64,000 nt of DNA from Bacteroidota bacterium (GCA_016714005.1 JADJOA010000015.1:1-64000); one strand, 5' to 3'; positions 18,743 through 28,465 are shown, numbered from the stretch's first letter. Translations and numbers: made by a program. The notes: generated from the sequence alone by a model not told the origin.

Positions 18743-19315
18743 ATGCAGGATTTTAAAGCGGAAGAAAACAAGTCTTTAGAAATTTTAAGAGATGGCGGAG
18801 TAATTCTATACCCAACCGATACCATTTGGGGATTAGGATGTGATGCAACAAATGATGCTGCCATTGAAAAAATATACGCAATAAAACAGCGTAATGAATC
18901 TAAAAGTATGATTGTGCTTTTAGATGATGCAGGCAAACTTGTTAAGTATGTAAAAAATATTCCTGCAGTGGCTTACGATATAATTGAACTTACTGAAAAA
19001 CCCCTAACTATTATTTATGATGGGGCGGTAAACGTTTCAAAAAAAATTATTAGTCATGACGGTAGCATTGCTATCAGAATTACTAAAGATGCATTTTGCA
19101 GAGATATAATCAGGCGCATGAATAAGCCGTTGGTTTCAACATCAGCGAATAAAAGTGGTGAGCCTTCTCCTGAAAATTTTGCTGAAATAGGTGATGAGAT
19201 AAAATCTAAAGCAGATTATATAGTAAGTTTGCGTCAGCAGGAGAAACAACATGATTTTCCATCATCTATCATTAAATTAAGTAGCAGCGGAGAAATTAAA
19301 ATTATCCGTAAATAG
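18743..19315 (+). CDS. tsaC: L-threonylcarbamoyladenylate synthase
   Basis: An intact 190-residue protein of the YrdC/Sua5 family that makes threonylcarbamoyl-AMP, the precursor of t6A37 in tRNAs reading ANN codons. GGVILYPTDTIWGLGCDATN is the characteristic start, followed by KIYAIKQRNESKSMIVLLDD and the conserved KPLVSTSANKSGEPSP. Only the YrdC domain is present, without the C-terminal Sua5 extension, so this is the TsaC length class. It sits between ispH and the tRNA nucleotidyltransferase on the same strand, and the next gene begins 15 nt on, so tRNA maturation functions are grouped. Confidence 0.93.
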   Translation: MQDFKAEENKSLEILRDGGVILYPTDTIWGLGCDATNDAAIEKIYAIKQRNESKSMIVLLDDAGKLVKYVKNIPAVAYDIIELTEKPLTIIYDGAVNVSKKIISHDGSIAIRITKDAFCRDIIRRMNKPLVSTSANKSGEPSPENFAEIGDEIKSKADYIVSLRQQEKQHDFPSSIIKLSSSGEIKIIRK

Positions 19316-19330
19316 TTGTTTCGGTAACTC

Positions 19331-20740
19331 ATGCAAGCACATCCTTTAAGCGAAAATATTTTTAAACTCATTGCCGAATCGTGCAGCGATTCAGGCAACG
19401 AAGCATACATCATTGGAGGCTATGTGCGAGATTTTTTTCTGAAACGCCTGTCAAAAGATATTGATGTGGTGGTAATAGGTGATGGAATAAATGCCGCTAA
19501 AATTCTTGCAGATAAAATACCCGGATCACATTATGCTTTTTTCAAAAATTTTGGAACAGCAATGGTGAAAACAGAAGATTACGAAATTGAATTTGTAGGC
19601 GCGCGAAAAGAATCATACAACAAAGGGTCTCGTAAACCACAAGTTGCAGTTGGTACTTTAGCCTATGATCAGTTAAGAAGAGATTTTACCATTAATACAC
19701 TTGCTTTTAGTTTAAATAAAGGAAACTATGGTGATATGATTGATCCATTTAACGGACTTCAGGATTTGAATGATAAAATAATAAGAACCCCTGATGATGC
19801 AGATTTAACATACAGCGATGACCCATTGCGAATGATGCGTGCAATTAGGTTTGCTTCTCAGCTTAATTTTCAAATTGAAAAAAAATCTTTTGAAGCCATA
19901 AAGCGAAATGCGGAGCGGATAAAAATTGTGTCACAGGAAAGAATAACTGATGAGTTGAATAAAATTATTTTGTCAGATGTTCCGTCTCTTGGGTTTAAAC
20001 TTTTATTTGATTCAGGCTTGCTGCAAATTATTTTCCCCCAGTTTACTGCTTTACATGGAGTTGAATATGTAAACGGTAAAGGACATAAAGATAATTTTTA
20101 CCACACGCTTGAAGTGTTGGATAATATTTCTAAAACAACTAATGATTTGTGGTTACGGTGGGCTGCCATATTACACGATATAGCCAAGCCACCAACAAAA
20201 AGATTTGATCCTGAAAGCGGCTGGACTTTTCACGGACATGAAGATAAAGGAGCGAGAATGGTTTCAGGAATTTTTAAGCAATTGAAATTGCCTTTGAATG
20301 ATAAAATGAAATTGGTGCAAAAACTCGTATTGCTGCATTTGCGTCCAATTGTTCTTGCACAGGATGTTGTTACGGATAGTGCCGTAAGGCGCCTTTTGTT
20401 TGAAGCTGGCGATGATATTGATGGCTTGATGTTGCTTTGCCATGCTGATGTAACAACCAAAAATGATTTTAAAAAGGAAAAGTACAGAAAAAACTTTGAG
20501 CTTGTTAAGCAAAAATTAATTGAAGTAGAGGAGAAGGACAGGGTAAGAAACTGGCAGCCACCCATAACCGGAGAAATGATAATGCAAACTTTTAATTTAA
20601 AACCATCGCGCGAAGTCGGGGTAATTAAAGATGCCCTACGTGAAGCAATTTTAGATGGTAAAATAAAAAACGATTACAACGAAGCCATTCAGTTTGTTAT
20701 AGAAAAAGCTAAGGAAATGGGATTGACACCAGTATCCTGA
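19331..20740 (+). CDS. cca: tRNA nucleotidyltransferase/poly(A) polymerase family protein with HD domain
   Basis: An intact 469-residue class II nucleotidyltransferase. The head has IIGGYVRDFFLKRLSKDIDV with the GG and DxD catalytic motif, then RRDFTINTLAF (residues near 115) and a region DPLRMMRAIRFASQLNF that are the conserved B and C motifs. The neck includes ERITDELNKIILSDVPSLGF. A C-terminal HD-type domain has the metal-binding WAAILHDIAKPPTKRFDPES and FHGHEDKGARMV. Bacteroidota use such fused proteins to add CCA to tRNA 3' ends; a poly(A) polymerase role cannot be excluded. It converges with hbd, with stops three bases apart. Confidence 0.9.
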   Translation: MQAHPLSENIFKLIAESCSDSGNEAYIIGGYVRDFFLKRLSKDIDVVVIGDGINAAKILADKIPGSHYAFFKNFGTAMVKTEDYEIEFVGARKESYNKGSRKPQVAVGTLAYDQLRRDFTINTLAFSLNKGNYGDMIDPFNGLQDLNDKIIRTPDDADLTYSDDPLRMMRAIRFASQLNFQIEKKSFEAIKRNAERIKIVSQERITDELNKIILSDVPSLGFKLLFDSGLLQIIFPQFTALHGVEYVNGKGHKDNFYHTLEVLDNISKTTNDLWLRWAAILHDIAKPPTKRFDPESGWTFHGHEDKGARMVSGIFKQLKLPLNDKMKLVQKLVLLHLRPIVLAQDVVTDSAVRRLLFEAGDDIDGLMLLCHADVTTKNDFKKEKYRKNFELVKQKLIEVEEKDRVRNWQPPITGEMIMQTFNLKPSREVGVIKDALREAILDGKIKNDYNEAIQFVIEKAKEMGLTPVS

Positions 20741-20743
20741 AAA

Positions 20744-21643
20744 TTATTTCCTTTTAAAATTTACTGAAACAACCAGCTCTTTTCCACCAGTAGTGTAATC
20801 GTAAAAACCCGCTCCTGATTTTTTGCCAAGGCTGCCGGCAGTAACCATGTTTACCAGCAAAGGACAAGGTGAATATTTGGGATTTCCAAATCCATCGTGC
20901 AAAACTCTGAGTATTGCCAAACAAACATCCAAACCAATAAAATCTGCTAATTGCAACGGACCCATCGGGTGTGCCATACCCAGTTTCATTACTGTATCAA
21001 TTTCCTCTACGCCTGCCACACCTTCGTACAAAGAGTAAATGGCTTCGTTTATCATCGGCATTAAAATTCTATTGGCAATAAACCCAGGGTAGTCGTTTAC
21101 TTCAACAGGAATTTTGCTGAGTTTTTTAGACATTTCAAAAACAAGGTTGGTTACTTCATCACTTGTTTTGTAGCCTTTTATTACTTCAACCAACTTCATT
21201 ACAGGCACTGGATTCATAAAGTGCATGCCTATTACTTTATCCGCACGTTTTGTAACCGATGCAATTTTTGTAATGCTAATGGATGATGTATTGGTTGCAA
21301 GAATGCAATGCGCTGGGCAAACAGCATCCAACTCTTTAAAAATATTCAGCTTTATGTTCTCATTTTCGCTGGCTGCTTCAATTACCAAATCGCAATTAGC
21401 AATAGCATCTTTCAATTGTGTAAATGTTTTTATAGCAGCTAATGTTTGCACTTTTGCACTTACATCTATTACTCCTTTGGTAACCTGCCTCTCTAAATTA
21501 GAAGCAATTGTTTTTATCGCTTTGTCAAGCGCATCCTGAGATATGTCAACAAGATTTACGTTGAAACCATATTGCGCACAAACATGAGCAATTCCGTTGC
21601 CCATAGTGCCTGAACCAATTACTGTAATGTTTTTTATTGCCAT
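20744..21643 (-). CDS. hbd: 3-hydroxybutyryl-CoA dehydrogenase
   Basis: An intact 299-residue NAD-dependent 3-hydroxyacyl-CoA dehydrogenase. The Rossmann motif is TVIGSGTMGNGIAHVCAQYG at residues 5-24. The catalytic region GMHFMNPVPVMKLVEVIKGY supplies the His of the His-Glu dyad. The C-terminal helical domain has DYPGFIANRILMPMINEAIY and GLDVCLAILRVLHDGFGNPK. The length fits the stand-alone enzyme, not the FadB fusion. It oxidises 3-hydroxybutyryl-CoA, in fatty acid, butyrate or phenylacetate degradation. A lone paaD elsewhere in the window does not by itself decide the pathway. Confidence 0.93.
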   Translation of the reverse strand: MAIKNITVIGSGTMGNGIAHVCAQYGFNVNLVDISQDALDKAIKTIASNLERQVTKGVIDVSAKVQTLAAIKTFTQLKDAIANCDLVIEAASENENIKLNIFKELDAVCPAHCILATNTSSISITKIASVTKRADKVIGMHFMNPVPVMKLVEVIKGYKTSDEVTNLVFEMSKKLSKIPVEVNDYPGFIANRILMPMINEAIYSLYEGVAGVEEIDTVMKLGMAHPMGPLQLADFIGLDVCLAILRVLHDGFGNPKYSPCPLLVNMVTAGSLGKKSGAGFYDYTTGGKELVVSVNFKRK

Positions 21644-21745
21644 TTTTTGTGAGTTAGTAGTTTGTTCTATTTAGTTTGTGGTATCTAGTGGGAGTACTGA
21701 GTTTAGAGTTGGTAGCATATCAAACTTTGAACTATTAATTCTATA

Positions 21746-23161
21746 CTATTTCCCACGTCCCTGTACTATAATTTTAAGTGTGTAAAATAAAATTTTTATA
21801 TCTAATGCAAGCGACATGTTTTCAATATAAATTATATCGTATTTCAGTCTTTGCACCATTTGTTCTACATTTTCGGCATAACCATATTTTACTTGTCCCC
21901 AAGATGTAATTCCCGGTCTTACTTTATGCAAGTGTCTATAATGTGGAGATTGCTGCATTATTTGATCAATGAAATATTGCCTTTCTGGGCGTGGTCCAAC
22001 CAATGACATATCACCAATTAAAACATTAAAGAATTGTGGTGTTTCATCAAGCCTTACTTTACGCATAAATTTTCCGAATGGTGTTATTCGCTCATCATGC
22101 TTACTCGAAAGTTTGGGTGTGCCGTTTTCAGCATCTTCATACATTGACCTGAATTTTAAAATAAAAAATGGGTTGCCATGCAAACCTATTCTTTCCTGCT
22201 TAAAAATAACAGAACCCTTTGAGGTAGCTTTAACAATAATTGCAACAACTATATAAACCGGTAATAAAATAACGATGAGAATTATAGATGCGAAAATATC
22301 AATGAGCCTCTTCATGTACTGCTGCCATGCAGGCATCAGGTAGGGATTTATTTCAATTAATGGTGCACCAAAAATCGAAGTCATTTTTACAGAGCCTGAC
22401 AGTATATCATACATGTCAGGAATAATTTTGGCAATAACACCTGAGTCTTCCAACTCATTTATTATTCTTCCAATATTTTAGTGCTCGTGAGATTCAATAG
22501 CTATTATAGTTTCTTCAATCTCGTACTGTTTTATTAAATTTTGAAGATCTTTTAATCCGCCAAGATGTTTAAGATGGGCGTTAAGCAAATGCCCGTTTGA
22601 TTCGTCAACATGCACAAATCCTAAAAATTTATTTCCCTGACTTGGCTTTTGTAATTGTAATTCCTGAAAAATATTTAATGCTTTTTGATTGGAGCCAACT
22701 AATAATGTGTTAAAACCAATCTTACGCAATTTAATTTTATTTCCAACAATTGTTGTTAGTACCAATCTGAAAAAACTGTGAATGAAAAATGTAAACTCAA
22801 CAGTGTAATAAAAGTATTGTAGTAACTTTTATACGAAGTAATTACATCATCAAGCAGAAGGGTAAAAGAAAATTATAAGCACCCCAATAAAAGAAGTTAA
22901 TCCAGTCTGCCCTAAATCTTTTAACCTTGATTTTCGATAAGGGTTGTTATAATAACCTGTAAACGCATAAAACAAAAGCCATGCAAATGGTATAAGAAGA
23001 ATTCCAAAGTAAAATTTCTGGTCGGGTTGTACGGGCTGATAAAAGTTGAAATCTGTTTGCTCAACACATACCTTACGATAAGCAAAAAAAGCAGCCCAAG
23101 CCAGCGCAGCAGACAAGTAATCAAGAATAATGTATTGTAAGGCTAACTTTTTCCGGTTCAT
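21746..23161 (-). CDS. Polyprenyl-phosphate sugar phosphotransferase, frame-disrupted
   Basis: Initiates a polysaccharide repeat by moving a sugar-1-phosphate onto undecaprenyl phosphate. The N-terminal part (MNRKKLALQYIILDYLSAAL) holds several membrane helices, breaks near 22850, and resumes as the CoA-binding-like central domain (GFNTLLVGSNQKALNIFQEL). It breaks again near 22470 and continues in the catalytic domain: KRLIDIFASIILIVILLPVY, FKQERIGLHGNPFFILKFRS, then LDETPQFFNVLIGDMSLVGP and RPGITSWGQVKYGYAENVEQ, all hallmark motifs of the WbaP/WcaJ family. Its start overlaps the upstream lipoprotein stop as ATGA, so translation is probably coupled. Confidence 0.92.
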
Positions 23162-24024
23162 TTAAAGTGAACTACTTTAATGTTATCAAAAAGGATAAAG
23201 GCTTCAGGGGTTTCAGTCCGTACGGTACCAAAAATCAAACTGTATTTGTATCCGTTTGCAACTGAACCAATGGTTGGAGCTAATTCAATATAAATTTTGT
23301 TCCAATCACTTTTAGGATTAAGTTTTATGATAGAACTCTCAATTTTGTTTCCAAAAAAATCTTCGATTTGTAATCCCACATTAAATGCTATGTCACATTT
23401 GTAATTCATTTCTAAATAAACTAAAGCACCCGCATTTGGCAACTCTACTGGTATAGATTTTATTTCAAAATTAGTTTGTCCGGTTTCTAATTTTATTTTT
23501 CCTGAATACACACCCTCAAAAACTTCTGTTGATAAGTTGGTTGATCGAATAATGGTATCGGTAAAATATGTTATTCCTGCTTCAAAATCCTCTTTAATAG
23601 GGAATGTATCGGTTTCGTAATACTTGGTTACACAAGTGTCGAGGTTAGTAATTTCTCCTTCTTTTAACTCAACAGTTCGTGATATGCTTTTATAGAAAGG
23701 ATAATTAAGGTGTGTAGCCGAAATCCCGTTGAGCAAAACTCCTGGTGCAACAACTATGTTATGACTTCCTTTTTCAAGCACAGGCACAACACATGGTAAT
23801 TGATAAACGCCAACAGGATTATTGTCCACATACAACCACACATCAACAATTTTGTGGGAATTGCTCCCTTGAGTTGAAAAATCTGTAGCCAGAGATATGC
23901 TGTCAATTTTAATGTAAGAGGGGATATCCTCATCAGGATTAATAAGATTGCACGATTGGGATGAGACAAGTAAGCAGCCAATATTAATGGCTGAAATAAT
24001 TTTATTTATAAACTTGAATGACAT
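23158..24024 (-). CDS. Predicted lipoprotein, coupled to the sugar phosphotransferase gene
   Basis: An intact 288-residue protein. The N-terminus ISAINIGCLLVSSQSCNLIN is a lipoprotein-like signal with Cys25, though the lipobox is weak. The mature part reads as beta-rich: DVWLYVDNNPVGVYQLP, then KGSHNIVVAPGVLLNGISAT resembling a carboxypeptidase-regulatory-like fold. A C-terminal half (VFEGVYSGKIKLETGQTNFE ... AFILFDNIKVVHF) resembles a carbohydrate-binding jelly roll. Its stop overlaps the next start by four bases. The location suggests a role in polysaccharide handling at the cell surface; that is inference. I do not know a named family. Confidence 0.7.
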   Translation of the reverse strand: MSFKFINKIISAINIGCLLVSSQSCNLINPDEDIPSYIKIDSISLATDFSTQGSNSHKIVDVWLYVDNNPVGVYQLPCVVPVLEKGSHNIVVAPGVLLNGISATHLNYPFYKSISRTVELKEGEITNLDTCVTKYYETDTFPIKEDFEAGITYFTDTIIRSTNLSTEVFEGVYSGKIKLETGQTNFEIKSIPVELPNAGALVYLEMNYKCDIAFNVGLQIEDFFGNKIESSIIKLNPKSDWNKIYIELAPTIGSVANGYKYSLIFGTVRTETPEAFILFDNIKVVHFK

Positions 24025-24048
24025 TTTAAACTGAGCTGCTATTTTATC

Positions 24049-25010
24049 TTATTTCATTTTTGCTACCACCTCATGCGCCACATTTAAAGCTTGGTAACCT
24101 GCATCAATGTTTACAAGTGTATCTGTATCATTTAGTATGGCATCGGCAAAACTTTTTAACTCTGCTTTGATGGCGTTGACTTCATAAACTTCAGGTTTTT
24201 CAAATTCTATATATTTTTTTCCTTTTTCTCCTAAATCAATTTCCATTGCAAAAGGATTTTCGTTTATGTTTTCATTACTCATCCTTATTACTTCGGTTTT
24301 CTTCTTTAAAAAGTCAACAGATATGTAAGCGTCTTTCTGAAAAAACCTGCTCTTGCGCATGTTTTTCATTGATAGTCTACTGGCAGTTAAATTTGCAACA
24401 CATCCGTTATCAAACTCTATTCTTGCATTGGCAATGTCTGGAGTATCGCTTACTATTGAAACACCACTTGCACTTATTTTTTTACTGATGATTTTACTAC
24501 CGCCAACACTATATCTATATCGTGCACCATTAAATCCATAACTACCGGAACGTCTGTCCCTCTTGGATTAAATTGTGCAAGCCTGTGTGTTTCTATAAAC
24601 ATAGGGTTTTTAAGCGAAGGAAGTGCGGCAATGAAAGCAGGATTAAACCGCTCTACATGCCCTACCTGAACTTTTACGTTTGCCTCCGCTACAGTTTTTA
24701 TCAGTTCTTTTGCTTCGTCAATAGTGTTTGCTAAAGGCTTTTCAATAAAAATATGTTTCGATAACCTCAAGCATTTAAGTGCATATTCGTGATGGAAAAG
24801 TGTTGGAACAACAATGTCAACTGCATCACATAATTCTATTAACTCATTTGCATCAGCAAAAGATTTAATATCAAACTCCTTGCTTACCGCTTCTCTTACA
24901 AAACTATCGTTATCAAAAAAACCTACCAACTCAAAACTTTCAATTTCCTTTAAAAGCTTAATGTGTATTTTTCCCAGATGGCCCGCCCCAATAACTCCTA
25001 TTTTAAGCAT
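24049..25010 (-). CDS. Gfo/Idh/MocA family oxidoreductase, frame-disrupted
   Basis: An NAD(P)-dependent sugar oxidoreductase. The N-terminal Rossmann fold begins MLKIGVIGAGHLGKIHIKLL and includes FIEKPLANTIDEAKELI with the conserved EKP. HVERFNPAFIAAL and VVMDLMVHDIDIVLAVV belong to the second domain. The frame breaks near 24475 and resumes as SVSIVSDTPDIANARIEFDN-type sequence, then runs open to VAHEVVAKMK. Reconstructed length is about 320 residues, normal for the family. The gene lies upstream of the lipoprotein and sugar phosphotransferase on the same strand, so it may make or modify a nucleotide sugar for that polymer. The exact substrate is unknown. Confidence 0.87.
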
Positions 25011-25098
25011 TCTTAATTTTATGAGGGTGGCAAAAATAGACCTTTACAGCGTGTTTAAAAATTTTGATGCTATTAAGAATCTCACAAAATTGTATGAA

Positions 25099-25106
25099 TA
25101 ACTTTG
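25099..25106 (+). promoter_or_regulatory. -7 element upstream of pcm
   Basis: TAACTTTG matches TAnnTTTG, 36 nt before the pcm ATG and in the divergent interval with the oxidoreductase gene. No matching -33 is visible. Confidence 0.4.
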
Positions 25107-25142
25107 CATGATAAATAGAAAACCGCGCTTGAATTATATGAA

Positions 25143-25790
25143 ATGATTTTTAACGACACTTTTAAACACCACGGCAAACGCAAACTTTTGGTTGAGGAAT
25201 TGAAACGAAAGCTCATAACAGATTTGCATGTTTTAGATGCGATAGAGTTTATTCCACGCCATTTTTTTATGGATAATGCATTTACAGAATATGCTTATCA
25301 GGATAAGGCATTTCCAATTGAAGCCGGCCAAACCATTTCGCAACCCTACACTGTTGCCTTTCAAACGCAATTACTTGAAATTAAAAAAGGAGAAAAAGTG
25401 CTCGAAATAGGAACAGGATCTGGTTATCAGACATCAGTACTTTGTAAAATGGGTGCACGGGTTTTTTCTATTGAAAGGCATAAGGTGCTTAACAGCCGTG
25501 CCCAAAAAAGTGCTTTCTCACCTAAATATGCACCCCAAACTTTTTTTGGTGACGGATTTATGGGACTAGAAACCCATGCTCCTTATGATAAAATAATTGT
25601 TACTTGCGGTGCCCCTTTTATACCTCAGGAGCTTGTAAAACAGTTGAAAACCTATGGAAAAATGGTTGTTCCGGTAGGCTCAGATGTACAGGTAATGAAA
25701 CTCGTTTACAAGCAAAATGATACTGATATACAGGTTGTTGACCATGACAAGTTCAAATTTGTACCCATGCTTGAAAATAAAGTTCCTTGA
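25143..25790 (+). CDS. pcm: Protein-L-isoaspartate O-methyltransferase
   Basis: An intact 215-residue SAM-dependent methyltransferase that starts repair of isoaspartyl residues in damaged proteins. The substrate region AFPIEAGQTISQPYTVAFQT is the family hallmark. The SAM-binding motif I is KVLEIGTGSGYQTSVLCKMG, and KIIVTCGAPFIPQELVKQLK and GKMVVPVGSD are the conserved strands four and five. Length and motifs agree with the family. An ATG five bases upstream is followed at once by a stop, so the ATG at 25143 is the start. It is transcribed away from the oxidoreductase gene. Confidence 0.94.
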   Translation: MIFNDTFKHHGKRKLLVEELKRKLITDLHVLDAIEFIPRHFFMDNAFTEYAYQDKAFPIEAGQTISQPYTVAFQTQLLEIKKGEKVLEIGTGSGYQTSVLCKMGARVFSIERHKVLNSRAQKSAFSPKYAPQTFFGDGFMGLETHAPYDKIIVTCGAPFIPQELVKQLKTYGKMVVPVGSDVQVMKLVYKQNDTDIQVVDHDKFKFVPMLENKVP

Positions 25791-25848
25791 AATCAGGCAG
25801 TTGTTAACAATTTTTGTTTATAACCTATAGTTATTAACATTACACCCA

Positions 25849-25856
25849 TACATTTG
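25849..25856 (+). promoter_or_regulatory. -7 element upstream of the beta-barrel protein gene
   Basis: TACATTTG fits TAnnTTTG, 30 nt before the ATG. A perfect 10-bp palindrome TTGTTAACAA lies upstream at 25801-25810. Confidence 0.45.
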
Positions 25857-25885
25857 ACCCCATAAACACAAAAATCCAAAACAAA

Positions 25886-26695
25886 ATGAGAAGAATTATT
25901 CTTTCAATGGCATTAGCCACGGCAGTAATTTCTGCAAATGCGCAAGACATGAACTCTAAGCGCGGAACACCTATCTTACCTGAAGTGAAAGACTGGACAA
26001 TTGGCGTTGACGCTACTCCATTTCTTGATTATGCTGGTAACCTTTTTAGCCAGTATGGAAACAGTGCACCAAGTTTTGATTTTGCCAAAAACCCGTTAAT
26101 TATTACTGGTGGTATGGTTAAAGACGAGACAACTACCTATAGAGTAATGGCTCGCATTGGTTTTAACAGTTCTAAAGATGAAGATTTAATTGATGCAACT
26201 TGGACTACTGAGCCTAATGATCAGGCAACAGATGTTACCAAAACATCTTCAAGAAATATCACACTTGGTGCAGGTATTCAAAAAAACAGAGGTAAAGGTC
26301 GTTTACGTGGAATTTATGGAGCTGAAGCCATGATTATGTTTGGTGGAGGAAAATCAACGTTTGAGAATGGAACACCAGATACCTTATTGTTCACTCCAAT
26401 TGATATTGAAACAAAACAAGGTTCTACTTTAGGATTAGGCTTACGTGCATTTATTGGTGCTGAATATTTCTTTGCTCCAAAAATCTCTATTAGTGGAGAA
26501 TTTGGTTGGGGCTTGAGTATAAGCTCTCAAGGCGAAGGCGAAACCACATCAAAACAATATGGCGATGATCCATCAACTCCAAACGATCCTAACAACGTAG
26601 TTTATGAAACTACATCTAAATCAGGAAAATCATCTTCTTTTGGTATTGATACAGATAACTTGGGCGGTGCTATCATTATGCACTTCTATTTCTAA
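25886..26695 (+). CDS. Outer-membrane beta-barrel-like protein, unknown function
   Basis: An intact 269-residue protein. MRRIILSMALATAVISANAQ is a signal peptide with a predicted cut after NAQ. The mature part alternates hydrophobic and polar residues in short strands (YRVMARIGFNSS, NITLGAGIQKNRGKGR, GIYGAEAMIMFGGG, LGLGLRAFIGAEYFFAPKIS, SGEFGWGLSISS) and ends in the aromatic motif IIMHFYF, typical of outer-membrane barrels inserted by BamA. About eight to ten strands are likely. It is a single gene with its own promoter element and a strong terminator. I cannot assign a family or ligand. Confidence 0.75.
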   Translation: MRRIILSMALATAVISANAQDMNSKRGTPILPEVKDWTIGVDATPFLDYAGNLFSQYGNSAPSFDFAKNPLIITGGMVKDETTTYRVMARIGFNSSKDEDLIDATWTTEPNDQATDVTKTSSRNITLGAGIQKNRGKGRLRGIYGAEAMIMFGGGKSTFENGTPDTLLFTPIDIETKQGSTLGLGLRAFIGAEYFFAPKISISGEFGWGLSISSQGEGETTSKQYGDDPSTPNDPNNVVYETTSKSGKSSSFGIDTDNLGGAIIMHFYF

Positions 26696-26706
26696 TCAAT
26701 AATCAA

Positions 26707-26756
26707 AATAAAAAAGAAAGCCGTTTCTGCTAAATAGAAACGGCTTTCCTTTTTTA
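26707..26756. terminator. Bidirectional terminator between converging genes
   Basis: A 13-bp stem (26716-26728 with 26736-26748) and a seven-base loop, flanked by A and T runs. It lies between the barrel gene stop at 26695 and the acetyltransferase stop at 26770. Confidence 0.85.
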
Positions 26757-26769
26757 TTACTATCTCTTT

Positions 26770-27228
26770 TTAGAATATTGGGTTAATAAGCACCATTCTA
26801 AAATGTGGAATATTGGCTTCAAAAAACATTTCACCTGTACATTTAAAACCAGCCTTTTCAAAAAACTTTACTGTGGTGGTTTGAGCATGCAAGTAAATAT
26901 TTTTACGCATAGGCAATATATCAGTCATCAACCTTCTTAACAAGGTTATTCCAACTCCGTTGTTCCGGTATTCTTTCAGGACAGAAAATCTTTCTAACCT
27001 GATTCCTTCATCTGTATCGCGCCAGCGTGCGGTGCCCACTGCTTTGTGTTTGTAGTAAGCAATGTAGTGCCTGCAATCGCATTCCACTTCATCAAACTCG
27101 TGAAGCGGATCAACACGTCCTTCTACAACAAAGACTTTTCGTCTTATTTCATGTACCAGGGCGGCCACGTGTTTTTCTTTATAACTTATTTCAAAAATGT
27201 CTATCATGTAATTTTGTTCTATGAGCAT
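26770..27228 (-). CDS. GNAT family N-acetyltransferase
   Basis: An intact 152-residue GCN5-related acetyltransferase. Conserved motif A is LERFSVLKEYRNNGVGITLL, with the acetyl-CoA binding R-x-x-G-x-G-like loop YRNNGVG. HYIAYYKHKAVGTARWRD precedes it as the usual beta-hairpin, and AGFKCTGEMFFEANIPHFRM matches the ElaA-like C-terminus. An in-frame Met at 27207 (MIDIFEISYKEK) is a likelier start than the first ATG. The substrate is unknown; relatives acetylate small amines or protein N-termini. Confidence 0.88.
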   Translation of the reverse strand: MLIEQNYMIDIFEISYKEKHVAALVHEIRRKVFVVEGRVDPLHEFDEVECDCRHYIAYYKHKAVGTARWRDTDEGIRLERFSVLKEYRNNGVGITLLRRLMTDILPMRKNIYLHAQTTTVKFFEKAGFKCTGEMFFEANIPHFRMVLINPIF

Positions 27229-27433
27229 ATAGTTTTTATCATTTAAATTCTTTCAATTCAAGTGCCATTAGTTTTTTGTTTTAAGAGGTCTTTTATAAAA
27301 CCTTACATTTTTTATGTAATGTAATAGTTGCACACTGCCAGAGCAATTGCATATAGTATGCCGTTACATTTTAAAAGTAAGGATATCAGAAATACAAGTG
27401 TTTAATACAATTAGTGAATTAATTTGTGAGAAT

Positions 27434-27441
27434 TATATTTG
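27434..27441 (+). promoter_or_regulatory. -7 element upstream of pdhB
   Basis: TATATTTG fits TAnnTTTG, 22 nt before the ATG of pdhB. The -33 is not clear. Confidence 0.5.
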
Positions 27442-27463
27442 CGTTATTATTAAAAAGTAAGTT

Positions 27464-28438
27464 ATGAGAGAAATACAATTTAGAGAAGCGTTGCGTGAGG
27501 CTATGAATGAAGAGATGCGCAGAGATGTTTTTTTAATGGGCGAAGAGGTTGCGCAATACAATGGTGCTTATAAAGTGAGCCAGGGAATGCTTGAGGAGTT
27601 TGGACCAAGAAGAATAATTGATACTCCTATAGCCGAGTTGGGCTTCGCAGGTATAGGTGTTGGTGCTGCAATGAATGGGTTAAAACCCATTATTGAATTT
27701 ATGACCTTTAATTTTTCTCTCGTAGCTATTGATCAGGTTATTAACTCCGCGGCTAAAATGATGAGCATGAGCGGTGGGCAGTACAAAGTACCAATTGTGT
27801 TTAGGGGGCCTACAGCAAGTGCTGGTATGTTGAGTTCTCAGCATTCTCAGGCATTTGAAAACTGGTATGCCAACTGTCCCAGGCTTAAAGTAATAGTGCC
27901 AAGCAACCCTAAAGATGCTAAGGGACTTTTGAAAAGTTCAATACGTGACGAAGACCCCGTAATTTTTATGGAGAGCGAACAAATGTATGGCGATAAGGGA
28001 GAGGTACCGGAGGGGAATACATAATGCCGATTGGTGTGGCTGATATTAAAAAGGAAGGAAGCGATGTTACACTTGTATCGTTTGGTAAAATGATGAAGGT
28101 AGTAATGAAAGCTGCCGATGAATTGACAAAAGATAATATTAATGCCGAGGTAATTGATTTAAGAACAGTTCGTCCTATTGATTATGCAACAATTATTTCA
28201 AGCATAAAAAAAAACAAACCGATTGGTTTTAATTGAAGAAAGCTGGCCTCTTGGGAATATCTCTACCGAGGTGGCTTTTAAGGTACAGAGGCATGCTTTT
28301 GATTATTTAGATGCACCGGTTATTCGTGTAACAGGGAAGGACGTGCCATTGCCGTATGCACCAACACTCATTGATGCTTACCTACCTAATGTGCATCGTA
28401 TAATTGAAGCTGTAAAGCAAGTTATGTACGTTGCTTAA
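27464..28438 (+). CDS. pdhB: Pyruvate dehydrogenase E1 component beta subunit, frame-disrupted
   Basis: E1-beta of the pyruvate dehydrogenase complex, which with E1-alpha and thiamine diphosphate decarboxylates pyruvate. The N-terminal part MREIQFREALREAMNEEMRR holds MGEEVAQYNGAYKVSQG with the conserved Glu that activates the cofactor, and FMTFNFSLVAIDQVINSAAK. The frame breaks at a G4 run (28012-28015, one G missing), then runs to an A9 run (28206-28214, one A too many), and finishes IEESWPLGNISTEVAFKVQR ... VKQVMYVA. Reconstructed length about 325 residues is normal. E1-alpha is not next to it, a separated arrangement common in this phylum. Confidence 0.95.
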
Positions 28439-28465
28439 ATCTTGATTTGTTTTTCGATAAGAAGA

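Noticed and set aside
20230..20565. Minus-strand frames opposite cca
   Set aside because: Shadow of a well-conserved intact gene.
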